DNA of 13,287 bases, from contig JAPHRL010000267.1 of the NCBI GenBank assembly GCA_026195755.1, positions 1-13,287 on the forward strand, written 5' to 3'. Below the pieces are notes generated by a model that was given only the letters and a program-made list of their open reading frames with translations, made no database searches and was not told the origin of the DNA. Every line of letters begins with the position of its first letter. Position 1 is the stretch's first letter. Origin of the DNA: Kangiella sp. GTDB lineage: Bacteria; Pseudomonadota; Gammaproteobacteria; Enterobacterales; Kangiellaceae. Position numbers and translations under genes: made by a program. Shown one piece after another: positions 1-5,851 of this stretch.

Positions 1-85
1 AGTTCTTCAAGGTGTCATACGTTTTTTGCATGGTCGGCAGGTCAGAGTCCGAACCCATTAAAATCGCTACAAAAGCATCAGACAT
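1..85 (-). CDS. purE: PurE, N5-carboxyaminoimidazole ribonucleotide mutase (partial, N-terminus only)
   Basis: Only the first 28 codons lie in the window; the rest runs off the left edge. The translation begins MSDAFVAILMGSDSDLPTM. The MGSDSDLPTM block is the hallmark phosphate/substrate-binding loop near the N-terminus of class I PurE, which converts N5-CAIR to CAIR in purine biosynthesis in the cytosol. The ATG at complement 83-85 is preceded by AGAGG at a good ribosome-binding distance. purK commonly follows purE and may lie beyond the edge, but that cannot be seen. The neighbour upstream on the same strand is the TlpA-like gene, 118 bp away, and a plausible separate promoter lies in that gap. 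The motif makes the family very likely even from this short piece. Confidence 0.9.
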   Translation of the reverse strand, partial: MSDAFVAILMGSDSDLPTMQKTYDTLKN

Positions 86-131
86 GATAAACCTCTAAGT
101 TATGTGGTCTGGTGAATGGAAAGCTGTGCGA

Positions 132-160
132 ATTTTACCGATTTGTGCCTGATTTGTGTA
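132..160 (-). promoter_or_regulatory. Candidate sigma70 promoter of purE
   Basis: On the minus strand TACACA (complement 155-160, 4/6 to TTGACA) is followed after 17 bp by TAAAAT (complement 132-137, 5/6 to TATAAT), about 46 bp upstream of the purE ATG. Two direct copies of GATTTGTG on the plus strand (140-147 and 151-158), 11 bp apart, cover the spacer and the -35 element. I see no good PurR palindrome here. The call rests on consensus matching only. Confidence 0.4.
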
Positions 161-203
161 GGTTTTTTGGCCAAAGAAACGATGATCTTGGCATGATAAG
201 CTC

Positions 204-1034
204 TTAATTGGTGTTTTCCTGCTCTTTATCGACCAATTTCTTTAGTTTAGCTTTCAAACTGGCCTTTGATAACTCCCCCAAATGCGCATCCACTAACTGA
301 CCTTGAGCGTTAACGAACAGGGTGGTTGGCAATGCTCTGCTGCCAACCTGATACCCCAGGCTTCCTGTCGTGTCCACCAATACATTATCCAGCAGCAAGG
401 TTTCCTGATGTAAATATTGCTCAATAATCGCTGAGTGCTCCCCCTGATTAACAAATATAAAGCCAATACCATCCATCGTTTGCTGCGCTTCTTCTAAGAC
501 TGGCATTTCACGACGACAGGGAGGGCACCAGGTTGCCCAAAGATTAATTACTCGTGGTTTTTTATGCTCAACATCGCTCAGGTTAACCGTAGAACCACCC
601 AACTGTTTAACCATAATTTGCGGTAGCTGCTGTGAAGTGTCTTTGATTGCCCATAAACTCGCAGTGGTTAAGCCCCAAAGCAAAACTCCAGCTATCACAC
701 CTTTAACCATTGCTCGACGCCCTTTGGCTTGTTTCCAGGCAAATCCAATGAACGCAATGAATCCAATAATAATAGCCGTCAGCCCATCAAAACCACCATC
801 GCGAATATCCATCATTGCCCAAAAGTTTCCTTGGTACTCTTGCCAATACTGGATTACAAAGCTAATACGAGCCGCTATCATCGCTATGACAAATATTCCT
901 GCAATACGCCCATCAACTGATGTTTTGTCTTTTTTGGCCGCAACAGCACCAACAATAAAAGCAATTGCCAGACAGATTAATACTAACAAGCGATCAAAAG
1001 GTAAGCTCAAAGGGCCTATCGACAGTGACATCAT
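204..1034 (-). CDS. Membrane-anchored TlpA-family thioredoxin with Lgt-like N-terminal domain
   Basis: The 276-residue protein has two parts. Residues 1-130 hold about four membrane segments (roughly 14-33, 44-63, 83-100, 108-129). The basic loops at 34-43 and 100-111 suggest that both ends of this part face the periplasm. The stretch MIAARISFVIQY and the following DIRDGGFDG resemble the first half of prolipoprotein diacylglyceryl transferase (Lgt), but most of the Lgt catalytic region is missing, so acyl transfer is unlikely. Residues 135-276 form a TlpA/ResA-like thioredoxin domain with WATWCPPC (redox pair C170/C173) and the cis-Pro loop ALPT (P236). Such proteins usually reduce periplasmic disulfides, fed by a DsbD/CcdA-type donor; the substrate here is unknown. 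A second Met follows the first directly, and no clear Shine-Dalgarno is visible. The architecture recurs in other gammaproteobacteria from memory, so it is not a chance fusion. Confidence 0.88.
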   Translation of the reverse strand: MMSLSIGPLSLPFDRLLVLICLAIAFIVGAVAAKKDKTSVDGRIAGIFVIAMIAARISFVIQYWQEYQGNFWAMMDIRDGGFDGLTAIIIGFIAFIGFAWKQAKGRRAMVKGVIAGVLLWGLTTASLWAIKDTSQQLPQIMVKQLGGSTVNLSDVEHKKPRVINLWATWCPPCRREMPVLEEAQQTMDGIGFIFVNQGEHSAIIEQYLHQETLLLDNVLVDTTGSLGYQVGSRALPTTLFVNAQGQLVDAHLGELSKASLKAKLKKLVDKEQENTN

Positions 1035-1065
1035 GGATTTATACGGAGTTGTAAGGGTTGGCGCT

Positions 1066-1094
1066 ATTGTACGAAAAATACATCCGAAAGTGAG
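1066..1094 (-). promoter_or_regulatory. Candidate promoter of the TlpA-like gene
   Basis: TACAAT (complement 1066-1071, 5/6 to the -10 consensus) lies about 32 bp upstream of the TlpA-like ATG. The sequence 17 bp further upstream, CTCACT (complement 1089-1094), is a weak -35 with 3/6 matches. The call rests mainly on the good -10 and its distance to the gene. Confidence 0.35.
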
Positions 1095-1181
1095 TTATCA
1101 GCCTGTAAAGATCAGGTAAAAAAGCTTATTTAGACTAAGACCAGAGATGTTGGTAAAGTTTTTTTTAACTTATTTTTTAAG

Positions 1182-1258
1182 TAAGGAGGGATTACGGTAA
1201 CGTTTGCTACCTTAAAGAAGTGATACGGCGCATTGCCGTTGTGGTGTAGCCCGAGGCT
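1182..1258. other. Non-coding spacer with small inverted repeats and an orphan Shine-Dalgarno-like string
   Basis: The 250-bp gap between smg and the TlpA-like gene has no credible ORF. Its middle holds several short inverted repeats: GGTA...TACC (1196-1211), ACGGC-gcatt-GCCGT (1225-1239) and AGCC-cga-GGCT (1248-1258), followed by the long hairpin entered separately. The plus strand also carries TAAGGAGG at 1182-1189, a perfect Shine-Dalgarno match, but no start codon with an open frame follows it. Read on the minus strand this becomes CCTCCTTA, identical to the 3' tail of 16S rRNA. The spacer could be the structured 3' end of the smg mRNA, a small RNA, or a decayed gene; nothing in the sequence decides between these. 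Confidence 0.35.
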
Positions 1259-1260
1259 CA

Positions 1261-1286
1261 AATTGGTCTTGGCTTCAAGACCAATT
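1261..1286 (-). terminator. Perfect 11-bp hairpin at the end of smg, probable terminator or 3' stabiliser
   Basis: AATTGGTCTTG (1261-1271) and CAAGACCAATT (1276-1286) are exact reverse complements separated by the 4-nt loop GCTT. The smg stop codon (complement 1285-1287) lies in the base of the stem. The position fits the end of the tsaP-dprA-smg transcript. The U-tract is poor on the minus strand (only TTTGAG follows) and absent on the plus strand, so it may act as an RNA 3'-end stabiliser instead of a classic Rho-independent terminator. Confidence 0.55.
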
Positions 1287-1764
1287 AATGAGGATCAGAT
1301 CTACTTTCCAGATTTTCTACCCAAGCAAACTCGGCATCTCGGTCCTGCAAATTAAACAGCACCATCATCACCACCCAACGCAGGCGATCCAGCTCGGTTT
1401 CAACGTCTTCTTGCGGTCCCAGCGCCAACATACGATCTATCACCATTTCACGAGCCTGTGGATCTAAAATCCCACGCTGTTCAAAGTATAAGATCATACC
1501 CTGGGCATCTGCTGACATTAATAACTGTTCCTGCGGCGAAAAGACGCGCATGGAGTCGGTCACTAAATCTTCAGCGTTGCTGGATTCAGACGTGATTTCA
1601 ACCAAACCATCAAGCCAGTCTATAGCCCCTTTGATTTCTCCGTCGGTAAAACCAACGTCTTCAAGGGCCTCTACCAGTGAATCATTGGCGAGAATATGAT
1701 TGCTTTCTTCGTCTTGGAAGTTTTCAAAGATATAGAGTAGTACATCGAGTACGTCTTCTTTCAT
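1285..1764 (-). CDS. smg: Smg family protein (DUF494)
   Basis: This 159-residue protein matches the Smg/DUF494 family in length (about 157) and in layout. It has an N-terminal block MKEDVLDVLLYIFENF, a middle VFSPQEQLLMSADAQGMILYF that corresponds to the conserved 'R(I/V)(Y/F)(T/S)PEE' region, then a REMVIDRMLAL block and the C-terminal LRWVVMMVLFNLQ. It has no signal peptide, membrane segment or catalytic motif that I can see, and the family has no well-established biochemical function. It is acidic and probably cytosolic. The ATG is preceded by GAAGAGAG, a good ribosome-binding site. It lies 85 bp downstream of dprA on the same strand. The smg-dprA pairing is conserved in many gammaproteobacteria, which supports the call and hints at a related role, although none is proven. 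Confidence 0.92.
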   Translation of the reverse strand: MKEDVLDVLLYIFENFQDEESNHILANDSLVEALEDVGFTDGEIKGAIDWLDGLVEITSESSNAEDLVTDSMRVFSPQEQLLMSADAQGMILYFEQRGILDPQAREMVIDRMLALGPQEDVETELDRLRWVVMMVLFNLQDRDAEFAWVENLESRSDPH

Positions 1765-1849
1765 TTAGCTCTCTTCTGTGGTTACTGACAAGGCCAGGTT
1801 AAAAAGCAAGAGTAAAGCTAGATATACTACACAGTCGCTGTACAGGTGC

Positions 1850-2941
1850 TTAACGGACGCGCTGATAACCACCGGGCACACTAGCTATGTAGTTATTCAA
1901 TTCTAACAACAATAACATATGGCTGACTACCTCTATTTCAAGACCACTGCGCTGAATAATGGTATCCGCACTGGTGGTGCTATCATCTACATACTGTAGT
2001 ATTTCCTGATATTCCTTTTCTAGAACAAGGTCTTGCGCTTCAGCTTGCTCATTATGCTCCGTTTGCCAGGTTGCCAGTGCTCCCAATTCTTCGATAACTT
2101 CTTCAGCAGTTTCGACCAGTTTGGCACCTTGTTTGATTATGCTATGGCAACCACGAGCCAAGGTATTATGTATTGAACCAGGAATGGCAAACACTTCGCG
2201 ACCTTGCTCCATGGCCAGTCGTGCTGTGATTAATGAACCGCTTCGTATCGCGGCTTCGACCACTAAGGTACCCAAACTCATACCGCAGATAATTCGATTA
2301 CGGACAGGGAAGTTACTGGCATTAACCGGCGTACCTAAGGCAAACTCTGAGACCAAAGCTCCTTGCTCACTAATCTGAACAGCCATCTCTTTATGGCGCG
2401 CAGGATAGACCCTATCAAGCCCTGTCCCGACCACCGCAATAGTCGGCTGACCTACATCTAAAGCCGCCTGATGAGCAATACCATCAACCCCCAGCGCCAT
2501 GCCGCTAGTGACTACTGCACCAGCACCGGCTAAAGTTTTGGCAAATTCCCGTGTATTATCCTTGCCCTGTGCGGTTGGATTTCTGCTACCAACAATCGCT
2601 ATCTGGTGACGATTCAACAAGCTATTATCACCATGCACAAATAATAACTTGGGTGGATCAGGGATTTCTCTAAGTAGAGCAGGGTAGTCACGACTCGTAA
2701 TAGGAACCAGGAATTTATGGTCAGAATCGAACCACTCTAAGTCTTGATCGATTATATCGTCAGTTACCAAAGACAGCTTTTTTGCCAAGCCGGCACGAAA
2801 ACCATGCTCCTGTAATGCTTGTTCAGATAGCTCGAACAGTTGACCAATAGAATGACCAGCCTCAAGAAAAGCTAATAATTTATTGGCGCCAATATTAATA
2901 TGAGAAAGCGCCAACCAGTGGCGCAATTCGGTTTGTTCCAT
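1850..2941 (-). CDS. dprA: DNA-processing protein DprA (Smf)
   Basis: DprA binds incoming single-stranded DNA during natural transformation and loads RecA; in species that are not competent its role is less clear. The 363-residue protein has a helical N-terminal region (1-75) and then the Rossmann-like core, with GSRNPT at 118-123, SGMALGVDGIAH at 146-157, YPARH at 179-183, FPVRNRIICG at 211-220 and the VVEA...SGSLITA block at about 228-240. A short winged-helix-like C-terminal domain ends near VSHMLLLLELNNYIA. I chose the ATG at complement 2939-2941 over an in-frame GTG four codons upstream: the AAGGAAGGTG ribosome-binding sequence sits at a suitable distance from the ATG but abuts or overlaps the GTG. 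It lies 55 bp downstream of the LysM gene and upstream of smg, so the three are probably cotranscribed. No motif is missing. Confidence 0.96.
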   Translation of the reverse strand: MEQTELRHWLALSHINIGANKLLAFLEAGHSIGQLFELSEQALQEHGFRAGLAKKLSLVTDDIIDQDLEWFDSDHKFLVPITSRDYPALLREIPDPPKLLFVHGDNSLLNRHQIAIVGSRNPTAQGKDNTREFAKTLAGAGAVVTSGMALGVDGIAHQAALDVGQPTIAVVGTGLDRVYPARHKEMAVQISEQGALVSEFALGTPVNASNFPVRNRIICGMSLGTLVVEAAIRSGSLITARLAMEQGREVFAIPGSIHNTLARGCHSIIKQGAKLVETAEEVIEELGALATWQTEHNEQAEAQDLVLEKEYQEILQYVDDSTTSADTIIQRSGLEIEVVSHMLLLLELNNYIASVPGGYQRVR

Positions 2942-2996
2942 AATGTTAAACACCTTCCTTGGTGATCAGAATCTCTTGAATTTTGTGCAGTTAAAC

Positions 2997-4034
2997 TTAA
3001 TAAGGGTTTTTAGCAACATCTAACAAATGGATAGGACGTGTCGCATTCATAATGAGTGCAAGACTAACCTTGTCATAGGTTTTAAATACCATCAAAGTAC
3101 CAGCATGCTCTTCAGGCAAGGTAACTTCAGTGTCACCACCACGCTGCTCTGCGATTTCATCGTGAATCTTTTTCCCACGCTGATATACACTGAGTACATG
3201 TCCCGCCTCTAAACCATCGCTCGAACCTTTATTCAAAGTTACCACGTTGTACTGACCAATTTGAGTCACGCCATCATACACTGAAATAATTTGTGCTTTG
3301 ATATCTGTCTCTGGAGCTCTCGGTGCATACACTGGCGGTAATGGGTTTTCATTGCGTGGCAATACAACATCACCCTTCAACACTTCTAACTTTGACTTCT
3401 TAATGGAAAGTGTGGCTGGGTCGCCTTCTCGGCTGATATTACCATTCGCCAAATAACGGGCCTCAACACCTAACAACTCATCCGTCTGTGGATCACGATA
3501 TTCTTTGCCTTTACGATAGATACCATATGCACTACCAGTGCCCGCGTTAATACCACGGACATAAACCCGATCATCGAAACCACCACTGATTAAGCGATTT
3601 TCTTCAAGATCAACAACGTAAGGAGCTGTATCGAATACAGATGGGTCTACAACCAATTCATCGATTAGGTAAGGTCTAATCATACTTAATGGAATGGTAT
3701 TGATAGCCTCACCTTCGGAAAGAACTCGAGCCTCAGGACGCAATTTAATTGTTCCGTCGCTAGCCTTGACAATATATGGCTTACCATCGATATAAACCAG
3801 TTTCAGGATATCGCCAGGGTAGATTAAGTGAGGATTCTCAACTTTAGGATTAACATGCCAGATTTCCGGCCACAACCAAGGATCGGTCAGGAAAGTTGCC
3901 GAAATATCCCATAAGGTATCACCTTTCTCGACTACGTAGGTGTCCGGATGATTGTCACGCAACTCGGCTGTATGCGCGATCCCCCCAAATAAGACCGCTA
4001 CCGAGGCAGTCAAAGCAATTATAAATTTTTTCAT
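2997..4034 (-). CDS. tsaP: Exported LysM-domain protein, TsaP-like (type IV pilus secretin-associated)
   Basis: The 345-residue protein begins with a signal peptide (MKKF, hydrophobic stretch to about residue 18, likely cleavage after A20 or A23). One LysM domain follows at about 32-79 (TYVVEKGDTLWDIS ... NPHLIYPGDILKL) and should bind peptidoglycan. The middle and C-terminal parts (about 240-345, with VVTLNKGSSDGLEAGHVLSVY) resemble the C-terminal domain shared with FlgT. The LysM-plus-FlgT-C architecture and the position divergent from def and upstream of dprA match PA0020 of Pseudomonas, the TsaP homologue, which binds peptidoglycan and the PilQ secretin. No pilus gene is in the window, so the pilus role is inferred from family and position. 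The start is firm: AAAGGAAAG precedes the ATG, and a candidate -10 flanked by an inverted repeat lies 44 bp upstream. The conservative description is 'LysM peptidoglycan-binding protein'. Confidence 0.82.
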   Translation of the reverse strand: MKKFIIALTASVAVLFGGIAHTAELRDNHPDTYVVEKGDTLWDISATFLTDPWLWPEIWHVNPKVENPHLIYPGDILKLVYIDGKPYIVKASDGTIKLRPEARVLSEGEAINTIPLSMIRPYLIDELVVDPSVFDTAPYVVDLEENRLISGGFDDRVYVRGINAGTGSAYGIYRKGKEYRDPQTDELLGVEARYLANGNISREGDPATLSIKKSKLEVLKGDVVLPRNENPLPPVYAPRAPETDIKAQIISVYDGVTQIGQYNVVTLNKGSSDGLEAGHVLSVYQRGKKIHDEIAEQRGGDTEVTLPEEHAGTLMVFKTYDKVSLALIMNATRPIHLLDVAKNPY

Positions 4035-4064
4035 GGCTTTCCTTTGTAATGAACTGATATCGGA

Positions 4065-4104
4065 TCCTATTGCGCTTACTATACCTCGAAAAAAAGCAAT
4101 AGGA
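4065..4104 (-). promoter_or_regulatory. Candidate tsaP-dprA-smg promoter with inverted-repeat operator
   Basis: TATAGT (complement 4078-4083, 5/6 to TATAAT) lies 44 bp upstream of the LysM gene start. It is bracketed by a perfect 9-bp inverted repeat, TCCTATTGC at 4065-4073 and GCAATAGGA at 4096-4104, with a 22-bp gap and half-site centres 31 bp apart, about three helical turns. The -35 is weak (TTTCCT, 3/6, at 17 bp). This arrangement would suit a repressor or activator binding both half-sites, but no known consensus is recognised. Confidence 0.4.
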
Positions 4105-4289
4105 AATAGCCAAAACCCGACCCCTGAGTCTGCCTACAGGCCTTATCTTAAAAGGTCAAAGTCTAAAAGGATCATCATCTTATCAACATTTCTTATCACA
4201 TTACTACAACTTAATCACAGTCTAATCATAATTTTAAGCACTATCGCATTGATTTACTCTTTAAAATGGTCTTTGTCGCCGTTATTTAT

Positions 4290-4295
4290 TATGAT
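4290..4295 (+). promoter_or_regulatory. Candidate -10 element of the def operon
   Basis: TATGAT (5/6 to TATAAT) lies 32 bp before the chosen def ATG. The hexamer 17 bp upstream (TGGTCT, 4267-4272) is a poor -35 with 3/6 matches. If used, transcription would begin near 4302, leaving a leader of about 26 nt without a Shine-Dalgarno. Confidence 0.28.
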
Positions 4296-4327
4296 CAGTC
4301 TCCCTGATGACACAGATTAATAGATCC

Positions 4328-4831
4328 ATGCCTATTTTAGAGATTTTAGAGTTTCCTGACCCTCGCTTGCGCACTAAAGCGCAGCCCGTTACTGATTTTG
4401 GCGATGAGCTACAGCAGCAAATTGATGACATGTTTGAAACCATGTACGCAGCTCCTGGTATTGGTTTGGCGGCCACTCAGGTTAATATTCACAAACAGTT
4501 TTTCGTAATCGACGTTTCCGAGGATAAAAGCGAACCACTGGTTTTCATCAACCCTGAAATCGTTGAAAAGCGCGGTATTGAAGAAATGGAAGAGGGCTGT
4601 TTATCGTTTCCGGGTGTTTACGCCAAGGTTCAACGCGCCAATGAAATTATAGTCAAGGCACTTGATCGTCATGGCAAGCCATTTGAAATGGACACAGGCG
4701 AGCTATTGGCGGTCTGTATCCAGCACGAAAACGATCACATAGAAGGCAAACTCTTCGTTGATTATTTATCGCCATTAAAGCGTAATCGAATTCGAAAAAT
4801 GCTGGAAAAACAGCAGAAAAAACAACAGTAA
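4328..4831 (+). CDS. def: Peptide deformylase
   Basis: Peptide deformylase is a cytosolic metalloenzyme that removes the formyl group from the N-terminal methionine of nascent proteins. All three signature motifs are present in the 167-residue protein: GIGLAATQ at 44-51, EGCLS with metal ligand C91 at 89-93, and QHENDH with ligands H133 and H137 and catalytic E134 at 132-137. I start at the ATG at 4328 because MPILEILEFPDPRLR matches the family's usual N-terminus. An in-frame ATG at 4307 would add seven untypical residues. Neither start has an obvious Shine-Dalgarno. The C-terminal tail is basic and Gln/Lys-rich, as is common. fmt follows 8 bp later, the classic def-fmt arrangement. Confidence 0.97.
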   Translation: MPILEILEFPDPRLRTKAQPVTDFGDELQQQIDDMFETMYAAPGIGLAATQVNIHKQFFVIDVSEDKSEPLVFINPEIVEKRGIEEMEEGCLSFPGVYAKVQRANEIIVKALDRHGKPFEMDTGELLAVCIQHENDHIEGKLFVDYLSPLKRNRIRKMLEKQQKKQQ

Positions 4832-4839
4832 GCACTTAC

Positions 4840-5799
4840 ATGTCTAAATCTCTGAAAGTCATATTTGCCGGTACGCCCGACTTTGCGGCCAGCTCTTTAG
4901 CAGCTGTTCTCAATAACCATCATCAGGTGGTTGCCGTTTACACCCAGCCCGACCGCAAAGCTGGGCGCGGAAAAAAAATCAGTATGAGTCCAGTCAAGGA
5001 GCTGGCTCTTAAACACGATATTCCAGTTGAACAACCCGATAACTTTAAATCTGAAGAGTCTCTGGATCGACTGGCTAGCTATCAGGCTGATGTAATGGTG
5101 GTGGTGGCTTATGGACTTCTGCTGCCGCAATCAGTACTTGATACACCAAAACTCGGCTGTATCAATGTTCATGGCTCATTACTGCCACGTTGGCGTGGCG
5201 CAGCTCCTATCCAACGCGCCATCCAGGCGGGAGACACCGAGACAGGTGTTACCATCATGCAAATGGAGGCTGGGCTAGATACGGGCCCAATGTTATTAAC
5301 AGCTACGTTACCCATAACCGAACAAGACACCGGTTCTAGCCTGCATGACAAATTAGCCGAGCAGGGTTCGCAACTGTTGGTCGAAGCCCTGGACAAGCTT
5401 TCAAATAAACAACTGAGTCCCACCCCGCAAGATGATAGTCTGGCAACTTATGCGCACAAACTGAGCAAGGCAGAAGCTCAACTGGACTGGCAGAACAATG
5501 CCAAAGACCTTGAGCGAACGATTCGTGCCTTTAATAGCTGGCCGGTTGCTTACAGTATTATTGATGATGCAACGGTTAGAGTCTGGCAGGCAGAGGTATG
5601 TCAGTCTCAAACCAAATCTGAGCCCGGTGTTATTTTACAAGCTGACAGCAATGGCATTCTTGTTGCTTGTGGGCAGGATGCGTTGTTATTAACTGTGCTG
5701 CAGCTGCCAGGTTCCCGCGCTATGGCAGTCAAAGACCTGCTCAATGCCCCAAAAAACCAGCAATTATTTGCGCTTGGCCGCAAGTTTGATAGTCTGTAG
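4840..5799 (+). CDS. fmt: Methionyl-tRNA formyltransferase
   Basis: Fmt transfers a formyl group from 10-formyl-tetrahydrofolate to Met-tRNAfMet, making the initiator tRNA whose formyl group is later removed by Def. The 319-residue length agrees with the family (about 315). The N-terminal formyltransferase domain carries FAGTPDFA at 9-16, the INVHGSLLPRWRGAAPIQRAI block with catalytic N109 and H111, and D147 in AGLDTGPM. The C-terminal tRNA-binding domain starts at about 208 and includes the conserved RAFNSWPVAY stretch. The gene is 8 bp downstream of def, so translation may be coupled; no strong Shine-Dalgarno is visible in the short gap. It ends in tandem in-frame stops (TAG then TAA at 5797-5802). 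rsmB follows after 52 bp. Confidence 0.97.
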   Translation: MSKSLKVIFAGTPDFAASSLAAVLNNHHQVVAVYTQPDRKAGRGKKISMSPVKELALKHDIPVEQPDNFKSEESLDRLASYQADVMVVVAYGLLLPQSVLDTPKLGCINVHGSLLPRWRGAAPIQRAIQAGDTETGVTIMQMEAGLDTGPMLLTATLPITEQDTGSSLHDKLAEQGSQLLVEALDKLSNKQLSPTPQDDSLATYAHKLSKAEAQLDWQNNAKDLERTIRAFNSWPVAYSIIDDATVRVWQAEVCQSQTKSEPGVILQADSNGILVACGQDALLLTVLQLPGSRAMAVKDLLNAPKNQQLFALGRKFDSL

Positions 5800-5851
5800 T
5801 AAGTTACTATTCAACTCCTGTCGTTAGCAATAATTCTTTTAGGGATACATC

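Larger units (their letters stand above)
4035..4327. other. Divergent intergenic regulatory region between tsaP-like gene and def
   Basis: About 290 bp separate the two divergent start codons. The tsaP-proximal part holds a candidate -10 and an inverted repeat, listed separately. The centre (about 4120-4260) is AT-rich, with short near-repeats such as AAAAGGTC and AAAAGGATC at about 4152-4175, but no clear hairpin with a T-run. The def-proximal end holds a candidate -10 at 4290-4295. A plus-strand open frame crosses much of this region but also overlaps the signal-peptide coding part of the LysM gene and has no family features, so I treat the stretch as non-coding. Confidence 0.6.

Noticed and set aside
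172..198. GCCAAGA...TCTTTGGC hairpin downstream of the TlpA-like gene as a terminator
   Set aside because: The stem is bulged, the loop long, and no T-run follows on the relevant strand.
637..1119. 160-codon plus-strand open frame opposite the TlpA-like gene
   Set aside because: It lies antisense to a gene with clear CPPC thioredoxin motifs, has no family features, and looks like a mirror of the opposite strand's codon bias.
1196..1211. Possible PurR or LacI-family operator (GCAAACGTTACC on the minus strand)
   Set aside because: It matches a PurR box at about 12 of 16 positions, but the symmetry breaks outside AACGTT and the site is over 1 kb upstream of purE with another gene between.
3952..4320. 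122-codon plus-strand open frame across the tsaP-def spacer
   Set aside because: It overlaps the signal-peptide coding part of the LysM gene in antisense, lacks a ribosome-binding site, and its translation is AT-driven (Ile, Leu, Ser, Lys).
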